DNA of 64,000 nt from Eggerthellaceae bacterium (GCA_022791455.1 JAAVZC010000007.1:1-64000); one strand, 5' to 3'. Shown: positions 10,125-19,450, numbered from the stretch's first letter. Notes: generated from the letters alone by a model not told the origin. Numbers and translations: made by a program.

Positions 10125-10149
10125 GAAAAACCTTAGCTGGCAGCTAAGG
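10125..10149 (-). terminator. Candidate intrinsic terminator, minus strand
   Basis: CCTTAGCTGCCAGCTAAGG perfect 8-bp stem followed on minus strand by TTTTTCTCT. Confidence 0.65.
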
Positions 10150-10186
10150 TGGTTTCTATCGCATATTGGCTGCCTCGGCCGGCTTT

Positions 10187-10420
10187 GTCCCAGGAACCAA
10201 AACCCCGTTGTCCCCCACGGACTTCGGTGCCCGGGGATCCAAACCCCCCTCGTCCCCCACGGGCTCCGGTGCCCGGGGACCCAAAACCCCCTCGTCCCCC
10301 ACGGTGTTGTGGGGGATGGCCGTATTCTTGATCCTCGGTGCCCGAGAAGCGACATTTTTGGGATCAACAACCCCGTCGTCCCCCAAAGCTAGACGCGGCT
10401 TCGTGGGGGATGACGGGGTT
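10187..10420. repeat. 42-bp tandem repeats plus GC-rich inverted repeats
   Basis: TCCCCCACGG at 10211, 10253 and 10295 (exact 42-bp period); terminal hairpin CCCCGTCGTCCCCCA (10371-10385) / TGGGGGATGACGGGG (10404-10418). Confidence 0.85.
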
Positions 10421-10631
10421 TCTGGTCCTCAGCTTTCTTCGCAGGCGTAGAGTTCGGCGCTTTTCTGTAGAGAGATGCCCCAACTTCTCAAATTTTTTAG
10501 AAGTTTGCTGCATTGCTTCTCAAAATTTTTGAGAAGTTGCGGAAGGGGTGGTGGCTTAACGCTCCGTTGCCAAGGGGGCGCAGGGCGCGGGGAGTTCGGG
10601 TATGATGGCTGCATCGTTGAAAGGAGCGGCT

Positions 10632-12317
10632 ATGCGCGCGTATGGTATTCGGGACGTTATCGGGCCGGTTATGGTGGGGCCCTCCAGCTCGCACACGGCG
10701 GGGGCGCTGCGCATTGCGCTCATGACGCGGCGACTGCTGGGCGCCGAACCGGTGGAAGCCACGTTCACCCTCTACGGCAGTTTTGCCCACACCTACCAGG
10801 GGCACGGCACCGACCGCGCGCTGGTGGCGGGGCTTTTGGGCCTGGCGCCGGACGACCTGAAGGTGCGCGACTCCTTCGCGCTGGCCGAAGAAGCGGGAAT
10901 GGCGTTCAGCTTCGTGCCGGACGAGACCACGAAAACCGAGCACCCCAACACCGTGAACATCCGCGTTCGCGACGCCGCCGGCACCGTAACCGAGGTGCGG
11001 GGCGAGTCCATCGGCGGCGGGGCGGCGCAGATCACCGCCATCAACGGCGTGCAGGTGATGCTGACCGGCGAGTACCACTCGCTGGTGGTGAAGCAGAAGG
11101 ACGTGCGCGGCGTGCTGGCGTTCATTGCCGCCTGCGTGGCGGAGATGGAAGTGAACATCGCCACCACGAAGCTGTTCCGCGAGCGGAAGGGCGATGTGGC
11201 CTTCACCGTCATGGAGACCGACGACCCCATTCCCGACGCCATCGCGCAGATGCTGACGGCGAATCCGAAGATTCTGCAAGTGCGCATTGTGCCGAGCGAC
11301 CGCTCGAGCGAGGCGCTGGCGCCGGTGAGCGAGCTGGAGGCGGAAGAGGAGGGCTTCTGCCCCACCGGCTTCGGCGCGCATCTGACCGCCGAGCAGGCAG
11401 AACTGCTGTTCAGCTCGCTGGACTTCCATACCGGCGCGGAGCTTTTGGCCTTCGCGGAGAAAGAGGGGCTGCCCATTTCCGACGCCATCTGCCGCCGCGA
11501 GCGGGCCATGCTGGCGTCGCTGGGCATCACGGTGGACGACACCCACCGCTACCTGGGCGAGGCGCTGAAGGTGATGCGCGATTCGGCCACGGGACCGCTG
11601 ACGCACCCGGAGAAATCTATGGGCGGCCTCATTGGCGGTGAGGCGCAGAAGCTGTGGGCGGAGATTCAGGCGGGGCGCGGCTTCGGCGACACGCTGAGCG
11701 TCCGCGCAGTGATGTACGCCCAGGCAGTGCTGGAGACGAACGCCACCATGGGCCGCATTGTGGCGGCGCCCACGGCCGGGTCCGCCGGCGTGGTGCCGGC
11801 CGTGCTGCTGGCGCTGCAAGACGTGTACGGTTTCACCGACGAGAAACTGGGGCGGGGCCTGGCGAACGCCGGCGCCATCGGTATGCTGATCATGAAGAAC
11901 GCCACGGTTTCCGGCGCCGAAGGCGGCTGCCAAGCGGAGGTGGGAGCGGCGTCGGCCATGGCCGCGAGCGCCGCGGTTGAGCTGATGGGCGGCACGCCGC
12001 GTCAGTGCCTGGAGGCGGCGGCCATCGCCATTGCCGGGCTGTTGGGGCTGGTGTGCGACCCCATCCGCGGCCTGGTGGAGGCGCCGTGCCAGAAGCGCAA
12101 CGCCACCGGCGCCGCCAACGCGCTGGCGGCAGCCCAGCTGGCGCTGGCGGATATCGACAGCTACGTGGGGTTCGACGAGACGGTGGCCGCCCTGTACGCC
12201 GTGGGCCGCAGCCTCCCCTTCGAGCTGCGGGAAAGCGCGCTGGGAGGCCTTGCCGCCACCCCCACTGCCTGCGCCCTCTGCCACGCCTGCGCCCCCGGCC
12301 AACAGCCCTGCGATTAG
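10632..12317 (+). CDS. sdaA: L-serine ammonia-lyase, iron-sulfur dependent, fused alpha/beta
   Basis: MRAYGIRDVIGPVMVGPSSSHTAGALRIALM (beta domain) and C-terminal alpha domain (PTAGSAGVVPAVLLA, GLLGLVCDPIRGLVEAPCQKRNATGAANA). Confidence 0.93.
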   Translation: MRAYGIRDVIGPVMVGPSSSHTAGALRIALMTRRLLGAEPVEATFTLYGSFAHTYQGHGTDRALVAGLLGLAPDDLKVRDSFALAEEAGMAFSFVPDETTKTEHPNTVNIRVRDAAGTVTEVRGESIGGGAAQITAINGVQVMLTGEYHSLVVKQKDVRGVLAFIAACVAEMEVNIATTKLFRERKGDVAFTVMETDDPIPDAIAQMLTANPKILQVRIVPSDRSSEALAPVSELEAEEEGFCPTGFGAHLTAEQAELLFSSLDFHTGAELLAFAEKEGLPISDAICRRERAMLASLGITVDDTHRYLGEALKVMRDSATGPLTHPEKSMGGLIGGEAQKLWAEIQAGRGFGDTLSVRAVMYAQAVLETNATMGRIVAAPTAGSAGVVPAVLLALQDVYGFTDEKLGRGLANAGAIGMLIMKNATVSGAEGGCQAEVGAASAMAASAAVELMGGTPRQCLEAAAIAIAGLLGLVCDPIRGLVEAPCQKRNATGAANALAAAQLALADIDSYVGFDETVAALYAVGRSLPFELRESALGGLAATPTACALCHACAPGQQPCD

Positions 12318-12333
12318 GAAGGGGCCCGCTTCT

Positions 12334-12517
12334 CGTCATCCTGAGCAACGCGAAGGATCTTGACAGTTGCGGCGGGGAAGATCCTTCGCTGCGCTCAGGA
12401 TGACGTAGTAGTAGCTCCTCAGACGTCCGACACGGGATCTCTCCACTCCGCGCTGCGCGCTCCGGTCGAGATGACGTAGGGGGGGGAGAAGCTGCGCGCT
12501 CCGGTCGAGATGACGTG
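12334..12517. repeat. Composite: short family A palindrome plus family B half element with duplicated tail
   Basis: gtcatcctgagcaacgcgaaggatct...agatccttcgctgcgctcaggatgac; then gggatctctccactccgcgctgcgcgctccggtcgagatgacgt and repeated tail ctgcgcgctccggtcgagatgacgt. Confidence 0.85.
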
Positions 12518-12520
12518 GTT

Positions 12521-15127
12521 TTAGCCCACCTTTACTATGGGAGCATAGTCTTTCAAGAGCTTTTTCGTTTGGCCCGTCTTTGCGAATTTGATGTGGAGGG
12601 TGTCGCCGTCTACTTTCATGACTTTGCCGCGGCCGAAGGTCTTGTGGTCCACGGTGTCCCCCACTGCGAAGGTGGCGCTGGCGCCGGACTTCTTCGCGGC
12701 CGCGCGGGAAGAGGGCACACCGGAACCGAATGAATGGCCGCCCTCTGCGCGCCCAGCGCTGCCGCCGCCAAGCGATCCGCGCGAGAAGTCCCCGAAAGAG
12801 CCGCTCCTGGAAGAGCCGCCGCCGAAGGAGCCGCGGCCGGAATAACCGCTGCGCCCGGCACGGTCGCGATCGCCGCGCCCCGCAGACCCGGAAGCGCTGG
12901 AGCGGCCGAACACGCGCCCCTCCCCCGCCTCGGTGCCGCTGCCGGCAATGCCGCGGCGACTGCCGCGCTTCTCCCAACCGGTGCCGGAAAATCCGGAAGA
13001 TCCCAGGCCAGAGGTCTGCTTCAGCTCCATGGGAATCTCCTGCAAAAAGCGGGAGACCGGGTTCGCCGAGGTCTGGCCGAAAATCTGGCGCTGCTGCGCG
13101 CAGGTAAGGTAAAGGCACTTGCGCGCGCGGGTGATGGCCACGTAGGCCAGGCGCCGCTCCTCCTCCACCGCCACCGGGTCGCGCATGGAATTCATATGCG
13201 GGAACAGGCTTTCCTCCATGCCCGCCACCCATACGCAGTCGAATTCCAGACCCTTTGCGGCGTGCACGGTCATGAGCGTCACCGCGTGGCCGTCCTCGGT
13301 CATGGTGTCCAGGTCGGTGCGCAGCCGCACCCATTCGATGAAGTCCGCGAGCGAATTGCCTCGCAGCACGCGCACCGGCTCCGGTTCAGCCGCAACCACG
13401 CCGGCCGCCTCGAACAGGTCGCCCGCGCCGTCCGCGCCGTCGCTGCCAGCCACTTCGGCCACCGCGCCGGCAAACACCGGGCCGCCGCCCACAACCGCTT
13501 CGCCCGCCACCGCTGCCGCGTCTTCATCGCCGGCCGTGGGCGCTGCGAACATAGCGTCGTCGTCCTCATGAGTCTCCTGGAATTCCTGCACAACGCCCAT
13601 GAACTCCTGGATGTTCTCGATGCGGCTCTTCGCCTCGTCGGTGCCTTCCGCCTGCAGGGCTTCCACCAGGCCCGCTTTCTCCACGATCATGGAGATCACC
13701 TGGCGCAGGTCGCCCTGCCAGGTGGCCGCCTCCTTCAACAGCGTCACAAACGACGCGAGCGCCGTGCGGGTGGCCGCCCGCAGTCCTTCGTCGGTGATAG
13801 CTTGCTCGCAGGCGTCCAGGAAGGTCAGCCCGTATTCCCGCTGCATCTGCTCGATGCGTTCCACGGTGGTTTTGCCGATGCCGCGCTTGGGCACGTTGAT
13901 GACGCGCTTCGCCGCCAAGTCGTCGGCCGGGTTCACCACCAGGGTAAGGTAGGCCATCACGTCGCGAATTTCGGCGCGATCGAAGAACCGGGTGCCGCCC
14001 ACAATGCGGTAGGGCACGCCGGCCCGCAGCAGCATATCTTCCAGCATGCGGGACTGAGCGTTCGTGCGGTAGAACAGCGCCATGTCGTCGTAGGAAAGCC
14101 CCTTCGCCCGGCGCTTCTCAATTTCGCCGGCAATCCAGCGGCCCTCGTCCCGTTCGTCGGTGGCCAGGTACACCTGAATCTTCTCGCCGTCGCCCGAGGC
14201 CGTGAACAGCCGCTTCTCCTTGCGCTTGGTGTTGTTGGCGATCACCGCGTTAGCGGCGGCCAGAATGTTGCCCACGCTGCGGTAGTTCTGCTCCAGCTTC
14301 ACCACTTTGGCGTTGGGGAAGTCCTGTTCGAAGTTCAAAATGTTGGTGATGTCGGCGCCGCGCCACGAGTAGATGGACTGGTCGTCGTCGCCCACCACCA
14401 TGATGTTCTGCCCCTCGCCCACCAGCAGCATGGTGATTGCGTACTGGGCGTGGTTGGTGTCCTGATACTCGTCCACCATGATGTAGCCGAACCGCTGTTG
14501 GTAGGCCTCGCGCACGTCGGCGTGGTGCTTCAGCAGCAGGTAGGCGTACAGCAGCAAGTCGTCGAAGTCGAAGGCGTTCGCCGCCTTCAGCCGCTCCTGA
14601 ACGCGCTCGTAGACGCGGGCGGCCACCTTCCCCACCGGGTCATTGGCGGTTTTCGCGAACTCCCCCGGCACTAGCAGCTTGTTCTTGGCGTCCGAGATGC
14701 GGTTCATAAGCGTGTTCACCGGGAACACTTTGGGGTTCACGTCCAGCTCGGCCATGACCTCTTTGTACAGGCGCTTCAGGTCGTCGGTGTCGTAGATGGT
14801 GAAGCTGTTAGTAAAGCCCAGCCGATCGGCATCTTGCCGCAGCATCCGCACGCACATGGAGTGGAAGGTGGACACCCACATGCCACGCGCCTGCTGCCCC
14901 ACCAGGCGGCCCAAACGCTCGCGCATTTCCGCCGCCGCCTTGTTGGTGAAGGTGATGGCCAAGATGCGCCAGGGCCACACGCCCTTGTCCTCCAGCAGGT
15001 GGGCGATGCGGTAGGTGAGCACGCGGGTCTTGCCCGAGCCGGCGCCCGCCAGCACTAGAAGCGGTCCTTCCGTGGAAAGGACCGCTTCGCGTTGAGGCTC
15101 GTTCAGGGAATCGATGTCGATGGGCAT
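12521..15127 (-). CDS. pcrA: ATP-dependent DNA helicase UvrD/PcrA
   Basis: MPIDIDSLNEPQREAVLSTEGPLLVLAGAGSGKTRVLTYRIAHLL; VDEYQDTNHAQY; C-term FAVGDTVDHKTFGRGKVMKVDGD. Confidence 0.95.
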   Translation of the reverse strand: MPIDIDSLNEPQREAVLSTEGPLLVLAGAGSGKTRVLTYRIAHLLEDKGVWPWRILAITFTNKAAAEMRERLGRLVGQQARGMWVSTFHSMCVRMLRQDADRLGFTNSFTIYDTDDLKRLYKEVMAELDVNPKVFPVNTLMNRISDAKNKLLVPGEFAKTANDPVGKVAARVYERVQERLKAANAFDFDDLLLYAYLLLKHHADVREAYQQRFGYIMVDEYQDTNHAQYAITMLLVGEGQNIMVVGDDDQSIYSWRGADITNILNFEQDFPNAKVVKLEQNYRSVGNILAAANAVIANNTKRKEKRLFTASGDGEKIQVYLATDERDEGRWIAGEIEKRRAKGLSYDDMALFYRTNAQSRMLEDMLLRAGVPYRIVGGTRFFDRAEIRDVMAYLTLVVNPADDLAAKRVINVPKRGIGKTTVERIEQMQREYGLTFLDACEQAITDEGLRAATRTALASFVTLLKEAATWQGDLRQVISMIVEKAGLVEALQAEGTDEAKSRIENIQEFMGVVQEFQETHEDDDAMFAAPTAGDEDAAAVAGEAVVGGGPVFAGAVAEVAGSDGADGAGDLFEAAGVVAAEPEPVRVLRGNSLADFIEWVRLRTDLDTMTEDGHAVTLMTVHAAKGLEFDCVWVAGMEESLFPHMNSMRDPVAVEEERRLAYVAITRARKCLYLTCAQQRQIFGQTSANPVSRFLQEIPMELKQTSGLGSSGFSGTGWEKRGSRRGIAGSGTEAGEGRVFGRSSASGSAGRGDRDRAGRSGYSGRGSFGGGSSRSGSFGDFSRGSLGGGSAGRAEGGHSFGSGVPSSRAAAKKSGASATFAVGDTVDHKTFGRGKVMKVDGDTLHIKFAKTGQTKKLLKDYAPIVKVG

Positions 15128-15134
15128 GAAACTC

Positions 15135-15941
15135 CTATACGATAGTCTTGCCGAAAACGGCGGCGATGTCGCGCAGTTGGGCCACCAGCACCTCGAACTG
15201 GGCGGGGGTCAGCTGCTGCGGGCCGTCGGAGAGGGCCTTGGCCGGCTGCGGGTGCACCTCGATCATGATGGAGTCGGCACCCGCGGCAATGGCGGCGTAG
15301 GCCAGCGCCGGCACCAGGTCGCGCTGACCGGCGGGGTGCGACACGTCGATGCACACCGGGAACAGCGACTGCTTGTGGATGACCGGCACGGCGGCAATGT
15401 CAAGCGTGAAGCGCGTGGCGGTCTCGAAAGTGCGGATGCCGCGCTCGCACAGCACCACGTTATTGTTGCCCTCGGCGGTGATGTAGTCGGTAGCGGCCAG
15501 CCACTCGGCGATGGTGCCGGCGAAACCGCGCTTGTAGAGCACCATCTGGTGGGTGTTGGCGGTCACTTGGCCAATCTTCTTCAGCAGGCTGAAGTTCTGG
15601 AAGTTGCGGGCGCCCACCTGCAGGCCGTCCACGTAGTCCGACACCATCTGGCAATGGGCGGAGTCCATGACCTCGGTGAGGGTTTTCAGGCCGTACTTCT
15701 GGCCGGCGTCGTGCATGATCTTCAGCGCCTCTTCCCCCAGGCCCTGGAAGGAGTGGGGGTTGGTGCGGGGCTTGAAGGCGCCGCCGCGGATCCAGGTGAG
15801 GCCCAGGTCGTGGATGCAGGAGGCCACTTCGTCGAACTGCTCGGTGGACTCCACCGAGCACGGCCCAGCGTAAATGGTGATGGTGTCGCCGCGGGTGCCC
15901 AAATCGGGGATGCCCGGGATTACAGTATTGTTCACGCTCAT
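15135..15941 (-). CDS. aroF: 3-deoxy-7-phosphoheptulonate synthase
   Basis: ITIYAGPCSVESTEQFDEVA...RGGAFKPRTNPHSFQGLGEEAL. Confidence 0.95.
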   Translation of the reverse strand: MSVNNTVIPGIPDLGTRGDTITIYAGPCSVESTEQFDEVASCIHDLGLTWIRGGAFKPRTNPHSFQGLGEEALKIMHDAGQKYGLKTLTEVMDSAHCQMVSDYVDGLQVGARNFQNFSLLKKIGQVTANTHQMVLYKRGFAGTIAEWLAATDYITAEGNNNVVLCERGIRTFETATRFTLDIAAVPVIHKQSLFPVCIDVSHPAGQRDLVPALAYAAIAAGADSIMIEVHPQPAKALSDGPQQLTPAQFEVLVAQLRDIAAVFGKTIV

Positions 15942-16219
15942 AGGGCCGGAGTCTCCTTCATCACCTTCAGGATGGCGGTGTAGATCTCGCGCAGGTACTC
16001 GTTGTACAGCGGGCCCTCGTTGTAGGAGTCGATCTTCTCCATGATCTCCTCTTCGCGGCGGGCGTCGTACAGGCCCATGTTGGCCCCCGGCTTTAGGCCG
16101 CGGATGACCAGCGAATGGCCGGCGCGCTTGTTCAGCAGCTCCACCAGCTGGCGATCGATGGCGTCGATCTGCTCGCGATGCTTCTGGATCTCGGCGAGAT
16201 TCGCGTTCTCTTCAGACAT
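15938..16219 (-). CDS. Chorismate mutase (AroQ class)
   Basis: EIQKHREQIDAIDRQLVELLNKRAGHSLVIRGLK; 4-bp overlap with DAHP synthase gene. Confidence 0.9.
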   Translation of the reverse strand: MSEENANLAEIQKHREQIDAIDRQLVELLNKRAGHSLVIRGLKPGANMGLYDARREEEIMEKIDSYNEGPLYNEYLREIYTAILKVMKETPAL

Positions 16220-16256
16220 CGAATGTCCTTTCCTAAAAAAGCTTTAACGAGAGAAA

Positions 16257-16276
16257 CGCCCGCTTACGCGCGGGCG
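16257..16276 (-). promoter_or_regulatory. Leader hairpin upstream of chorismate mutase/DAHP synthase operon
   Basis: CGCCCGC-GCGTAA-GCGGGCG 7-bp stem followed (minus) by TTTCTCTC; 37 bp upstream of the start codon. Confidence 0.5.
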
Positions 16277-16472
16277 GCTAACTCGTGTGGGCACATGATA
16301 GCAAAACCCGCCGCGCCGCCGTGTTACAGCCCCGTGAATTGTCGGGCGAAGTCAGAACCGTGACTGGACGGTTTCGGATGGGGATTGCGACGGGGGTTTG
16401 GGCGGCACTCCCCCTATCATCCAGGGAAAGACGCGGCGGGAAGACGGCCGCGCGGAACCCGAGGAGGAAATC

Positions 16473-17015
16473 ATGGGAAACATGCTGAATATGATCCGGT
16501 CCAACACGTTGGCGCAGGCGGTGGTGTCGCTAGCGTTCGGATTGCTGCTTTTGGTGTGGCCGGGAGCCACCATCGTTACCGTCATCTACCTGCTGGCGGC
16601 GTGGCTGGGCATTTCCGGCATCGCCAGCCTGGTCAGCTACTTCCGCGACAAGAGCGACCGCTACCGCAACGCCAGCGTGCTGTCGCTGGGCATCTTCTAC
16701 CTGGTGCTGGCGCTGGTGGTGTTCATCTTCCCCGAGCCCATCGCGTCGGTGGGGGCGCTAGTTATTGGCGTGGTGCTGGCGCTTTGCGGCATTGTGAGCG
16801 TGGTGCGCTCGCTGGAGCTGCGCGACCTGGGCGGCTATCAGTGGATTGTGGGCGCGGCGCTGAGCGCGCTGGTGGCCGTGGGCGGCATCCTCATCATTGC
16901 CAACCCCTTCGGCGCCACCTCTGCCTTCGTGATGGTGCTGGGTATCGTGCTCATCATAAACGGCGCCGTGAACCTCTACGTAAGCGGAGAACTAAAGCGC
17001 CTGGTGAAAGAGTAG
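16473..17015 (+). CDS. HdeD/DUF308 family membrane protein
   Basis: MGNMLNMIRSNTLAQAVVSLAFGLLLLVWPGATIVTVIYLLAAWLGISGIASLVSYF; multi-TM. Confidence 0.8.
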   Translation: MGNMLNMIRSNTLAQAVVSLAFGLLLLVWPGATIVTVIYLLAAWLGISGIASLVSYFRDKSDRYRNASVLSLGIFYLVLALVVFIFPEPIASVGALVIGVVLALCGIVSVVRSLELRDLGGYQWIVGAALSALVAVGGILIIANPFGATSAFVMVLGIVLIINGAVNLYVSGELKRLVKE

Positions 17016-17050
17016 CTGCCCTCCCGCGTGTAGACCAAAACCAGCCTCCG

Positions 17051-17149
17051 TTGTCATCCTGAGCGGAGGCCGAAGGCCGCAGTCGAAGGATCTCACCCAG
17101 CCGCAGAGATCCTTCGACTCCGCGCTGCGCGCTTCGCTCAGGATGACAA
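17051..17149. repeat. Dispersed palindromic repeat, family A
   Basis: ttgtcatcctgagcggaggccgaaggccgcagtcgaaggatctcacccagccgcagagatccttcgactccgcgctgcgcgcttcgctcaggatgaca, between convergent genes. Confidence 0.9.
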
Positions 17150-17175
17150 AGGGGCAGGCTGATTACCTCGAATAG

Positions 17176-18264
17176 CTACATAAAGAGTTTTACGCCGAAG
17201 TAGGCTAGGACGATGATGCCTACGATGATGCGGTAGACGCCGAAGGCGGTGAAGTCGTTCTTTTTGATGTAGCCCATCAGGAACTTGATGGAGATCACCG
17301 ACACCACGAACGCCGTGAGGATGCCGGTCACCAGCACCGCCAGCTCCAGGCCGGTCATGGCCAGGCCCAGCTCGGCGATGTACTTCACCGTCTTCAGCAG
17401 GCCCCAGCCGAACATAACCGGGATGGCCAGGAAGAACGTGAACTCGGCCGCAGCGGTGCGGGAGCAGCCGCAGAGCATGCCGCCGATGATGGTGGAGCCG
17501 GAGCGGCTGGTGCCGGGGATAATGGCCAGCATCTGGAAGCAGCCGATCTTGAGCGCCGTCTTCCAGTCGATGTCATCCACCGTTTGCACCTTGAACAGGG
17601 CCATTTCGGCGTCGTCGCCGTCGTAGCCGGGGCCCACCTCTTCGTTGCCGAAGGCGGTCTCGTGCACTACGGTCTTGGGCAGACGGCCGGAAATGGCCGG
17701 GTCGTTGTAGTAGGAGCCAGTGTTGCGCACCAGATGGGCGTCGCCGGCGGCAGCGGCAGCGGCGACGGGCCGCGCGTGGCGGCCGCGGGGGCGCTGGGCG
17801 GCGGCGCGCCGTTGCGCCTGACGCTCCAAATACGCTGCCTCGCGCTTGCGGTTATGGCGCTCCAACACAATGAAGACGACGCCGTACACGATGAGCGCAA
17901 TGGCCACCGTCCAAGCGTTGTAGAAATGCTCGTTGAAGAAGTCGTCCAGCGTGAACCCGATGATGGCGGCGGGGATGCAACCCACCACTACCATGCCCCA
18001 CAGCCGCCACGTGCTGCGCTTCTGGGCCGGGGTCTTTTGGGAAGAGAACGGGTTCAGCTTGTGGAAGTACAAAATGAGCACCGCGCAGATAGCGCCGATT
18101 TGGATAACCACCAGGAACAGCTCGAGAAACTCCGGGCTCACCGCCAGCTTGATGAACTCGTCCACCAAGATCATGTGGCCGGTCGAAGACACCGGCAGCC
18201 ACTCGGTGATTCCCTCGACCACGCCGATGAACAGCGCTTTCAGAATTTCGATAACGGTATCCAT
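17176..18264 (-). CDS. uppP: Undecaprenyl-diphosphatase
   Basis: FIGVVEGITEWLPVSSTGHMILV; IPGTSRSGSTIIGGML. Confidence 0.95.
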   Translation of the reverse strand: MDTVIEILKALFIGVVEGITEWLPVSSTGHMILVDEFIKLAVSPEFLELFLVVIQIGAICAVLILYFHKLNPFSSQKTPAQKRSTWRLWGMVVVGCIPAAIIGFTLDDFFNEHFYNAWTVAIALIVYGVVFIVLERHNRKREAAYLERQAQRRAAAQRPRGRHARPVAAAAAAGDAHLVRNTGSYYNDPAISGRLPKTVVHETAFGNEEVGPGYDGDDAEMALFKVQTVDDIDWKTALKIGCFQMLAIIPGTSRSGSTIIGGMLCGCSRTAAAEFTFFLAIPVMFGWGLLKTVKYIAELGLAMTGLELAVLVTGILTAFVVSVISIKFLMGYIKKNDFTAFGVYRIIVGIIVLAYFGVKLFM

Positions 18265-18426
18265 AAATGCTTCCTCGCAGCGTTTCTCGTTGATTCGTCG
18301 GGTTCGTGATGACCGATTCGCGACCACAGGTGCGAATCGGCAACAAATGGTACCAGATGGCCTCCCGCCCGCCCTATACTTTCAGAAATGCACCATTAAT
18401 GTGAAGTTGGGAGGCGAGCGGCCGGC

Positions 18427-19251
18427 GTGGGAACGCTCTACGACATGCACTGCCATCTGGGGTTTGCGGCAAACGCGGCGGAAGCGGCCGCCATTGCTTA
18501 CCGCGCCCGGGTGGCGGCACTCTCCTGCACCGTGACGCCGGAAGAGTTCGCGCGGTGGGGCACGGCGAACGTGGGCACGGGGCGTCAAAGCACCCCACCT
18601 CTGGCGCGCGAGGCGTCAGAGCGCTCGATTTCCGATCCGGCCGTTGTGTGGGGCCTGGGGCTGCATCCGTGGTATGTGGTGGAAGACTGGGGCGCGCAGG
18701 TGGCGGCGTTCGAGGCGCTCGCTCCCCGCGCGGCCGCCTTCGGCGAACTGGGGTTGGACTTCTCCGCGCGCCACCAGGGCACGGCGGAAGCGCAGGTGGC
18801 GGCGTTCGAGCGGCTGCTTCACGCTATTGCTGACGAAGCGAAGAGGCGGGCCACCCCTCCCCTCCTGTCCCTCCATGCGGTGCGCTCCGCAGACACAGTG
18901 CTGGAGCTGCTGCGGAAAACGGGGGCGCTTGACACCTGCCGGGTTGTCTTCCACTGGTTCTCCGGTTCGGGCGAAGAACTGCTGGCCACCCGCGATGCCG
19001 GCTGCTATTTCTCAGTGGGCCCCCATATGCTAACCTCCCGCCGCGGCCGCGCTTACGGGGCGCAGATCCCCGCCGAACGCCTGCTGCTGGAAACCGACGA
19101 GCCGCCGGAAGGGGCCGTGATGAACGGCGAAGCCTGGCGCGCCCAGCTGGAAGACGCCCTTCAACAGCTGGCCGCCCTGCGCCACACCGACGCAGCCGAA
19201 CTTCAACAAGCCATCGCCAAAACCAGCCGAGAGCTGCTGGGAGTTCTATAG
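18427..19251 (+). CDS. TatD family hydrolase (GTG start)
   Basis: YDMHCHLGF; WGLGLHPWYV; AFGELGLDFSARHQG; LLLETDEP. Confidence 0.85.
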   Translation: MGTLYDMHCHLGFAANAAEAAAIAYRARVAALSCTVTPEEFARWGTANVGTGRQSTPPLAREASERSISDPAVVWGLGLHPWYVVEDWGAQVAAFEALAPRAAAFGELGLDFSARHQGTAEAQVAAFERLLHAIADEAKRRATPPLLSLHAVRSADTVLELLRKTGALDTCRVVFHWFSGSGEELLATRDAGCYFSVGPHMLTSRRGRAYGAQIPAERLLLETDEPPEGAVMNGEAWRAQLEDALQQLAALRHTDAAELQQAIAKTSRELLGVL

Positions 19252-19255
19252 TCCT

Positions 19256-19387
19256 ACGTCATCTCGACCGGAGGCCGAAGGCCGGAGTGGAGAGATCCCG
19301 TGGCGGTTGGCCGAGGAGCTGCGGCCCGTCCTCGCCATTCGGCGCGCACGGGATCTCTCCACTCGCTTCGCTCGGTCGAGATGACGT
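19256..19387. repeat. Dispersed palindromic repeat, family B (GTCATCTCGACC...GTGGAGAGATC)
   Basis: acgtcatctcgaccggaggccgaaggccggagtggagagatcccgtg...cacgggatctctccactcgcttcgctcggtcgagatgacgt. Confidence 0.9.
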
Positions 19388-19450
19388 AGAGAACAAAAAC
19401 AGTAGCTGGTATCATTTGCGCGCTTGGAAATTTGAAGCTAAGGAGCATTC

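Noticed and set aside
10187-10420. Possible CRISPR array
   Set aside because: Contiguous 42-bp tandem repeats with similar 'spacers', no unique spacers and no cas genes in the window.
10166-10450. 14-aa repeat protein (GTKTPLSPTDFGARGSKPPSSPTGSGARG...)
   Set aside because: 42-bp period is a multiple of three so all frames stay open; no RBS and DNA-level palindromes explain the pattern better.
12734-14674. 646-aa plus-strand ORF inside pcrA
   Set aside because: Shadow ORF antisense to well-supported helicase.
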